Shown here: positions 5,824 through 6,234 of the stretch, piece by piece | How the letters are laid out: the number at the start of each line of letters is the position of its first letter | How positions within the stretch are numbered: the first letter of the stretch is position 1 | Assembly (NCBI GenBank): GCA_003514455.1 | Contig: DOQH01000025.1 | Span: 32,975-39,208, forward strand | DNA length: 6,234 nt | Direction: 5' to 3' | Source: Candidatus Magasanikiibacteriota bacterium | Lineage (GTDB): Bacteria; Patescibacteriota; Patescibacteriia; Magasanikbacterales; UBA10003 | Program-made: the position numbers and the translations under genes | The notes under the pieces: generated by a model | Seen by the model: the letters and a program-made list of their open reading frames with translations, nothing else | What the model was told of the DNA's origin: nothing | Database searches by the model: none

Positions 5824-6234
5824 ATGTCAACCAACCTCATCCTCAAACTCTTTGACATCAACGCTGTCAAATTCGGTGAATTTAAATTAAAAAGTGGCAT
5901 AATGTCGCCAATTTACATTGATTTGCGCGTCATAATTTCCTATCCTGGCATTCTCAAAATGGTAGCCGAGGCCATGTGGAAAAAAGTCGCCTTATTACAA
6001 TTTGATCTGGTCTGCGGCGTGCCATACACCGCATTGCCTATTGCCACGGCCATTTCACTGGAACACAATATCCCCATGATTATGCGCCGCAAAGAAGTAA
6101 AGGACTACGGCACTAAAAAAGCCATTGAAGGCGCTTTTACACCGGGACAAAAAGTGCTCGTAGTGGAAGATTTGGTTACAAGCGGCTCCAGTGTTTTTGA
6201 AATCATTGAGCCGCTGGAAAAAGAGGGATTGAAA
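5824..6234 (+). CDS. pyrE: Orotate phosphoribosyltransferase, UMP-synthase type, 5' part (3' end off the window)
   Basis: Transfers ribose-5-phosphate from PRPP to orotate, giving OMP. The frame encodes 137 residues and runs off the window edge without a stop. Landmarks: [10 protein letters not shown] at 16-25, SPIYIDLR at 28-35, GVPYTALP at 65-72, the mobile catalytic loop [12 protein letters not shown] at 88-99, and the PRPP-binding motif [13 protein letters not shown] at 111-123, with the acidic pair ED and the TSGSS phosphate loop. Compared from memory, the GVPYTALP, RRKExKDYGTK and EDxVTSGSSV segments match the N-terminal domain of eukaryotic UMP synthase more closely than E. coli PyrE, so an OMP decarboxylase domain may follow beyond the edge. 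ATG 5824 fits the family N-terminus; no Shine-Dalgarno precedes it, and the ATG at 5814 is in another frame. GC (33 of 60 in the line from 6001) matches the other pyr genes. Confidence 0.93.
   Translation, partial: MSTNLILKLFDINAVKFGEFKLKSGIMSPIYIDLRVIISYPGILKMVAEAMWKKVALLQFDLVCGVPYTALPIATAISLEHNIPMIMRRKEVKDYGTKKAIEGAFTPGQKVLVVEDLVTSGSSVFEIIEPLEKEGLK

Noticed and set aside
5825..5830. Minus-strand TTGACA as -35 for the 137-residue gene
   Set aside because: At 16-18 nt spacing there is no acceptable -10; the nearest TATA-like hexamers sit at 20 or more.

Overview
The window carries most of a de novo pyrimidine (UMP) biosynthesis locus, interrupted by two opposite-strand genes of unrelated character. 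The host is probably a bacterium with a compact genome, plausibly of the Patescibacteria/CPR type. Reasons: overlapping genes, almost no Shine-Dalgarno sequences, standard code with TAA/TAG stops, and two hypothetical proteins of a style I associate with that group. This is inference; no rRNA or other marker gene is present.

Layout. Positions 1-3400 (+) hold four tightly packed genes: the 3' part of pyrC (dihydroorotase), a carbamoyltransferase that looks like ornithine carbamoyltransferase but lies where pyrB would be expected, pyrD (class 1B dihydroorotate dehydrogenase) and pyrK (its flavin/iron-sulfur electron-transfer subunit). The junctions are a 10-nt gap, a 14-nt overlap and a 13-nt overlap, so this reads as one translationally coupled operon. 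Positions 3403-5163 (-) encode a 586-residue protein with an HExxH metallopeptidase-like motif; its stop codon lies 2 nt from that of pyrK, and an all-A/T inverted repeat covers both stops. Positions 5164-5343 are non-coding and hold a near-consensus promoter on the + strand that runs almost at once into a GC-rich hairpin with a T-tract: a candidate tiny RNA and/or bidirectional terminator. Positions 5344-5757 (-) encode a 137-residue basic protein, possibly a small toxin-like nuclease. After a 66-bp divergent spacer, a + strand gene starting at 5824 and cut by the window edge encodes an orotate phosphoribosyltransferase strikingly like the N-terminal domain of eukaryotic UMP synthase.

Function. 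The pyr products cover carbamoylation (assignment uncertain), ring closure to dihydroorotate, NAD-linked oxidation to orotate (PyrD+PyrK) and transfer of ribose-5-phosphate to orotate. Carbamoyl phosphate synthase and OMP decarboxylase are not visible, although the decarboxylase may be fused to the truncated last gene. Sampled 60-nt lines in the pyr genes are about 47-55% GC and those in the minus-strand block about 28-33%, suggesting that the block has a different origin from its flanks.
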